A stretch of 64,000 bases of DNA from Chitinophagaceae bacterium (GTDB lineage: Bacteria > Bacteroidota > Bacteroidia > Chitinophagales > Chitinophagaceae), in the NCBI GenBank assembly GCA_947374225.1, contig CANCAY010000002.1, forward strand, positions 1-64,000, given 5' to 3'. The position numbers and the translations under genes are program-made. Positions within the stretch are counted from its first letter, which is position 1, and each line of letters opens with the position of its first letter. The notes under the pieces are model-generated. The model had not been told where the DNA came from and made no database searches. It saw nothing but the letters and a program-made list of their open reading frames with translations. Shown in pieces: positions 58,989 through 64,000 of this stretch.

Positions 58989-60263
58989 CTATTTTTGATT
59001 TTTTACAACAGTTCCATTGATCATTACAAATTTTACTTTTTGCAATTCTGTGATATCTTTTAAAGGGTCTCCTTTTACTGCAATGATATCAGCTAGTTTT
59101 CCAATTTCTATGGTACCTATTTCTTTATCTTTTTGTAATAATTCTGCATTCACTTTGGTGCCTGCCTGTATTGCTTGCATAGGGGTCATGCCTAAGCTCA
59201 CATACTCGCCAAATTCTCTCGCTGAAAAATTTGGAGTCCATCCTATATAATCAGTGCCTAAGCCAATTTTTAGCCCCTTTTTAATGGCCATTCTTAAATT
59301 GGAATACAATTCTGCTCTTGAATCTTTTGCTAGTTCAATGGCTTTTGAAAGTGCTTTACTATCTGCAATTTTTTCTTTAAAGTATAAATCGATAGTTAAG
59401 GTAGGTATTAAGTAAGTTCCATGTTGTATCATTAAGTCAATGGCTTCCTCGTCCATATAAGACCCGTGTTCAATACTTCTAACTCCAGCTCTCACTGCTT
59501 GCTTAATTCCTTCTGTAGCATGTGCATGCGCCATTACAGGAACTTCCCTTCTTGCGGCTTCATCTACAGCCATTTTCAATTCTTCTGGACTAAAATGAAC
59601 ATTTTGTGGATTGTCGCCCACGGTCATGAACGCGCCTGTTACTAATATTTTAATCCAGTCACTACCAAATTTAATCTCCTCTCTAACGGCCTTTCTAACT
59701 TCCTCTGGTCCATTTACAATTAATCCGTCTGGTATTATTTTTTGTTCATGAGACATGAAATTAATATCACCACCGCCACCAGTTACAGATAAATAATGCG
59801 CTGCTCCATGAATATGCGGCCCCACAAATAAACCCTTATTGATTGCTTTTTTTATTTCCATACTACCATATTCTACATCTGCATCCCCTGCAATTCTCAC
59901 CGTTGTCCAACCTTCAGCTAATAAGTCTTGTAATTGTTTTAATGCAGTCAGTGTTTTTGCTGCAGAACTTTGTCTAATATGTGCAACTTGATAATCGTCG
60001 GAATTGTAATTCGTATGCACATGTGCATCAATTAATCCAGGTAACACAGTATAATCACCTAAATCAATTACAGTAGCTTCTTTCGGAGCTTCTGATTTTT
60101 TCACAATGCCTATTATTTTCTTTCCTTCAATAATAATGGCAGGATTGTCTATTACTTTCCCAGTTCCGTCAATTAGCTTTTTACAAAGCAATACTGTTTT
60201 TTGAGCACTTAAACCAAACGTAGTCAATAAAGCAGCTGTCAATATTATGTATACTTTTTTCAT
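58989..60263 (-). CDS. secreted metal-dependent amidohydrolase (imidodipeptidase-like)
   Basis: VLPGLIDAHVHTNYN, GWTTVRIAGDADVEYGS, VMAHAHATEGIKQAVRAGVRSIEHG. Confidence 0.94.
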   Translation of the reverse strand: MKKVYIILTAALLTTFGLSAQKTVLLCKKLIDGTGKVIDNPAIIIEGKKIIGIVKKSEAPKEATVIDLGDYTVLPGLIDAHVHTNYNSDDYQVAHIRQSSAAKTLTALKQLQDLLAEGWTTVRIAGDADVEYGSMEIKKAINKGLFVGPHIHGAAHYLSVTGGGGDINFMSHEQKIIPDGLIVNGPEEVRKAVREEIKFGSDWIKILVTGAFMTVGDNPQNVHFSPEELKMAVDEAARREVPVMAHAHATEGIKQAVRAGVRSIEHGSYMDEEAIDLMIQHGTYLIPTLTIDLYFKEKIADSKALSKAIELAKDSRAELYSNLRMAIKKGLKIGLGTDYIGWTPNFSAREFGEYVSLGMTPMQAIQAGTKVNAELLQKDKEIGTIEIGKLADIIAVKGDPLKDITELQKVKFVMINGTVVKNQK

Positions 60264-60349
60264 ACCATGAATTTAATAAAAATAAAGCAAGGAGGGGAAT
60301 AGTATTCGATAGTTTAATTATATTTAGAATTCAAACTATTTCCAAGCGC

Positions 60350-61666
60350 ATGCAAAAAGATCAGAGTAAGTTAGGATTATGGACAAGCACTTCGCTTGTG
60401 GTTGGGAATATGATTGGAGCAGGCGTGTTCTTAATGCCTGCAACTTTAGCAAGCTTTGGAGGTATTAGCATTATAGGCTGGGTTTGTTCCTCAATCGGCG
60501 CTTTTTTATTGGCTAAAGTATTTGCACATTTAAGTAAAATCATGCCAGCGGGTGACGGTGGCCCTTATGCTTATTCTAGAAAAGGGTTGGGTGATTTTGC
60601 AGGGTTCTTAGTGGCCTGGGGTTATTTGGTTTCAGTATGGTGTACCAATGCAGCTATCACCGTTTCTTTTATTAGTGCTTTAAGTACATTTATACCAATT
60701 TTAGCGACGAATTCTTTTCTAGCTGTATTCTGTGGCTTAGCTACTATTTGGTTTTTAACTTGGGTCAATACATTGGGTATTGTAACTTCTGGCAGGCTTC
60801 AATTAGCCACTACGATTTTAAAAATTGTTCCAATAGTACTAGTAGGTATTGGAGGTTTGTTTTTTATAAAATTTGGAAATTTTCTTCCTTTTAATTCAAG
60901 TGGAACTTCTTCTTTTGAAGCCATAACTGCTACAACCACTTTAACATTTTTTGCATTTTTAGGTATTGAATGTGCTACCATACCATCAGGTAGTGTGGCT
61001 AATCCAGAAAAAACGATTGCAAAAGCAACTATACTGGGTACTTTAATTGCAACGGCTGTATATATATTAAGTACCGTAAGTATTATGGGAATGATTCCCG
61101 CTTCGCAATTGCAAAATACAGTGACTCCATTTGCTGACGCTGCTACAATAATATTTGGAGCTGGCTCAAAATACTGGGTAAGTGCAGGTGTTGCTATTGC
61201 AGCTTTTGGAGCATTGAATGGATTTATCTTAATTCAGGGTCAAATCCCTTATGCGATCGCAAAGGATAAATTATTTCCTTCCATATTTGCAAAGAAAAAT
61301 AGCAAGGGTGTTCCTGCAATAGGCATTGCAATTTCTAGTGTATTCGTTTCAATTTTCATGAGTATGAATTACACAAAAGGTTTAGTTGCGCAGTTTAAAT
61401 TTCTAATCTTGTTGTCTACTTTAACAGTACTTATCCCTTATTTATTTTCAACAGCAGCCTATATGATTTTAAGATTACAAGAAAAGTCTAGCAGTATTAA
61501 ATTAATCACAGCAGCTGCAATCCTTTCTTTCTTTGCTTTTCTATTTTCTTTATGGATGATTTATGGATCAGGTCAAGAAACTGTTTATTGGGGATTTTTG
61601 TTGTCTATGTCTTCCGTGCCTATTTATGTATGGGCTGTTTGGAAAAGAGACCGAATTGCTAATTAA
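60350..61666 (+). CDS. APC-family amino-acid permease
   Basis: LGLWTSTSLVVGNMIGAGVFLMPATLASFGG; about 12 TM segments. Confidence 0.93.
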   Translation: MQKDQSKLGLWTSTSLVVGNMIGAGVFLMPATLASFGGISIIGWVCSSIGAFLLAKVFAHLSKIMPAGDGGPYAYSRKGLGDFAGFLVAWGYLVSVWCTNAAITVSFISALSTFIPILATNSFLAVFCGLATIWFLTWVNTLGIVTSGRLQLATTILKIVPIVLVGIGGLFFIKFGNFLPFNSSGTSSFEAITATTTLTFFAFLGIECATIPSGSVANPEKTIAKATILGTLIATAVYILSTVSIMGMIPASQLQNTVTPFADAATIIFGAGSKYWVSAGVAIAAFGALNGFILIQGQIPYAIAKDKLFPSIFAKKNSKGVPAIGIAISSVFVSIFMSMNYTKGLVAQFKFLILLSTLTVLIPYLFSTAAYMILRLQEKSSSIKLITAAAILSFFAFLFSLWMIYGSGQETVYWGFLLSMSSVPIYVWAVWKRDRIAN

Positions 61667-61703
61667 AACGATTCAATCAATATATTAAAATCAAATTTAT
61701 CAT

Positions 61704-62573
61704 ATGAGCTCACATTCAGAATTCGGCAAGTTGAAGTCATTATTTATTAAAAAAGCAAGTGCTGCATTTATTAATGATGCACATATTGATGAGCACTGGG
61801 AGGCTTTAAACTATTTAGGAAAGCCGGAGATTAATAAAGCATTAGAAGAATACGAGGCATTTGAACAAGTGTTTAAAGACAATGGCACTGAAATATTTTA
61901 TTTGCCAGAAGACCCAACGGTTAATATGGATTCCATTTATTGCAGAGATGCTGCCATTGCAACAAGTGCTGGCATGATTATTTGTAATATGGGTAAAGAG
62001 GGGCGTAGGAAGGAACCATTGGCAGAACAAAAAGCATTTGAAGCAAAAGGCATCCCAATACTTGGAGTTATAAAAGCGCCTGGCACACTAGAAGGCGGGG
62101 ATGTAGCTTGGTTGGACGATAAAACTTTGGCAGTGGGCCATACGTATAGAACGAACCTTGAGGGGATTCAACAATTGACTGAATTACTTGCACCCATTGG
62201 CGTAACAGTGATGTCGGTTCCTATGCCGCATTACAAAGGGCCTTCCGATGTATTTCATTTAATGTCCGTATTAAGTCCTGTTGATAGAAATTTGGCCGTA
62301 GTATATTCTCCATTAATTCCTATTGTATTTAGAAACGAATTATTAAATAGAGGTTTTGAATTAGTAGAAGTGCCAGAGGAAGAATTTGACAGTATGGGAT
62401 GTAATGTATTGGCTTTGGCACCAAGAGTCTGCTTAATGGTTAAGGGAAATCCTAAGACTAAGGCAGCTTTGGAAAAAGCAGGTTGTAAAGTAATTGAATA
62501 TCAAGGGGCGGAAATAAGTGTTAAGGGTGGTGGTGGACCCACTTGTTTGACAAGACCCATTGAACGTTTATAA
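61704..62573 (+). CDS. dimethylarginine dimethylaminohydrolase-like amidinotransferase-superfamily hydrolase
   Basis: YCRDAAIATSAGMIICNMGKEGRRKE, GTLEGGDVAWLDDKTLAVGHTYRTN, GGGGPTCLTRPI catalytic Cys. Confidence 0.88.
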   Translation: MSSHSEFGKLKSLFIKKASAAFINDAHIDEHWEALNYLGKPEINKALEEYEAFEQVFKDNGTEIFYLPEDPTVNMDSIYCRDAAIATSAGMIICNMGKEGRRKEPLAEQKAFEAKGIPILGVIKAPGTLEGGDVAWLDDKTLAVGHTYRTNLEGIQQLTELLAPIGVTVMSVPMPHYKGPSDVFHLMSVLSPVDRNLAVVYSPLIPIVFRNELLNRGFELVEVPEEEFDSMGCNVLALAPRVCLMVKGNPKTKAALEKAGCKVIEYQGAEISVKGGGGPTCLTRPIERL

Positions 62574-62634
62574 TTTTTATACTTTTAAATATTTTGAGAT
62601 TTTATTTTAAAAGTATTGAGGACTAGAGCAGTAA

Positions 62635-63522
62635 TTATTTCATTAAAATAATAATAATGGAGCCGCTAATCATAATAGCGGCTCCTATTAGTTTCTGGAT
62701 TAAATGCGTTTCTTTAAAAATTCGATTGCCTAATATAACAGTTAATAAAATTGATAATTGAAAGAGGGAGAGTGCGTATCCTACTGGCATATTATTCAAT
62801 GTGTAGTTGGTAGAAGCCAACATAATTCCAATACTAATTACCAATACAAAATACTTTCCAATTAAATTATTATTCAATTTTTGAAATTCTTGTTTTAATT
62901 TTATTTTTGTAAAGCTTATGAACAATAAGGAGAAAAAGCTTCCAAAAATACTCCATCCGGCAAATGCCATACTTAAATTAGAGTAATGAATTACATTCTT
63001 ATCTAATACTGCTTGAATGCCAGTTAGGACTAATGCAGCTAGTCTAAATTGAATAGCCGGTTGTTTAAGTAATGACCATGAAAATTTTTCATTTGTGGTA
63101 TCTAAAACATAATAACTTCCTATAATAATTAATAATACGCCTAGTAGGCCCCAATAATTGGGTAGCTCATGAATTAATATAAAAGCAAAAATCATTCCAA
63201 CGATAGACTTATAAGCGTTGATAGGGCCTAATACAGAAAGGTCCCCTTTTTCTAATGCTTTTATAATAAAGCCATTCCCCAATGCACCAGCAATGCCACC
63301 CAATAAAGAGTAGATCCAAAATTCACGACTTAATGTTTGAACAGGGTAATCATAAATCAGCACAATACTAAATACACCAAGTGCTAAATAAGTTAATAGG
63401 TTTACAAATAAAGGGTGTTGTCCAAGTCCTGTTATTTGCTTTTGTAAAACATTCGCAATTGGATTGGAAAATATCCTAAAGGTTACTGCTATAATGGTGA
63501 TATTGATTAGAGGAGCTAACAA
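62635..63522 (-). CDS. EamA/DMT-family transporter
   Basis: About 10 hydrophobic segments; GALGNGFIIKALEKGDLSVLGPINAYKSIVGMIFAFILIHELP. Confidence 0.85.
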   Translation of the reverse strand: MLAPLINITIIAVTFRIFSNPIANVLQKQITGLGQHPLFVNLLTYLALGVFSIVLIYDYPVQTLSREFWIYSLLGGIAGALGNGFIIKALEKGDLSVLGPINAYKSIVGMIFAFILIHELPNYWGLLGVLLIIIGSYYVLDTTNEKFSWSLLKQPAIQFRLAALVLTGIQAVLDKNVIHYSNLSMAFAGWSIFGSFFSLLFISFTKIKLKQEFQKLNNNLIGKYFVLVISIGIMLASTNYTLNNMPVGYALSLFQLSILLTVILGNRIFKETHLIQKLIGAAIMISGSIIIILMK

Positions 63523-63599
63523 TTATATTTCTTTAGTTTAATTATTTTTCATGCATTTTGAACATTTTTCCGCGCTTTGATTATTCTAATTCACGTAGA

Positions 63600-64000
63600 T
63601 TATTTCAATCCACTTATTACTGTCGCCAAATTTGATAATATTAAATCCAAATCTTTTTTATCATAATATTTGCCTTGGCGAATAATTCCCGCTATTTTTT
63701 CTGTATTCTGAATAGCCAATAATGGGTTTCCGTTTAATAATAATAATTCAGCTTTTTTACCTTTTGCAACCGATCCAAATTGCGCACTCAAATTAAAAAA
63801 TGCAGGACCATTGATAATAGAACTTGCTAAAGCTTGTTGAGGACTTAATCCATATTTTACCATAATAGCTAATTCGTCATGCATTCCTTTCCCAGGGTAA
63901 TTAAATGAGTTTAAATAGCCAGCATCTGTGCCCGCTAAAATGGTGATACCGGCTTTATACAGCAAAGGCAATAAACTAGCGCTGGCTTCGAAATTTTTGT
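63600..64000 (-). CDS. amidohydrolase, partial (open through the right edge)
   Basis: ITILAGTDAGYLNSFNYPGKGMHDELAIMVKYGLSPQQALASSI...GKKAELLLLNGNPL. Frame stays open to about 63998 (KNFEASASLLPLLYKAG). Confidence 0.9.
   Translation of the reverse strand, partial: KNFEASASLLPLLYKAGITILAGTDAGYLNSFNYPGKGMHDELAIMVKYGLSPQQALASSIINGPAFFNLSAQFGSVAKGKKAELLLLNGNPLLAIQNTEKIAGIIRQGKYYDKKDLDLILSNLATVISGLK

Overview
64 kb of an AT-rich bacterial chromosome. Secreted and outer-membrane families (TonB receptors, HmuY, MbnP, YitT, DUF1593, TMEM220) and several TAnnTTTG-type -7 elements point to Bacteroidota, probably Chitinophagaceae-like; the taxonomy is inference. The window is gene-dense: about 60 CDSs, mostly stress, metal, amino-acid and secreted-hydrolase functions. 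I saw no rRNA, tRNA, CRISPR array, IS element or prophage. Main points: (1) A sulfur/redox locus at 49.9-52.1 kb (two rhodaneses, DUF6132, Crp/Fnr regulator, small membrane protein, thioredoxin). Two TGTGA-N6-TCACA-type palindromes lie on either side of the regulator gene. Each sits at exactly the same distance (29.5 nt from centre to first base) from a TAnnTTTG-like -7 box that lacks a -33 element, which looks like matched class-II activation promoters. (2) A putative copper/metal locus at 4.0-7.6 kb: CxGKC small protein, MbnP, MbnH-like diheme peroxidase, CGCG-motif outer-membrane protein, DUF6370. The peroxidase ORF is broken by an in-frame TAG and carries a 26-nt palindrome. (3) An ars operon (arsR-arsM-acr3-arsC-nhaD) with a perfect 11-bp-arm operator touching the arsR start codon. 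(4) A GDSL/SGNH plus type-B carboxylesterase double-esterase fusion. (5) Two coding regions absent from the ORF track: a partial DUF1593 CDS at 1-1482 and a 53-aa basic protein at 47583-47744. All functional calls come from reading the translations; no database search was run.
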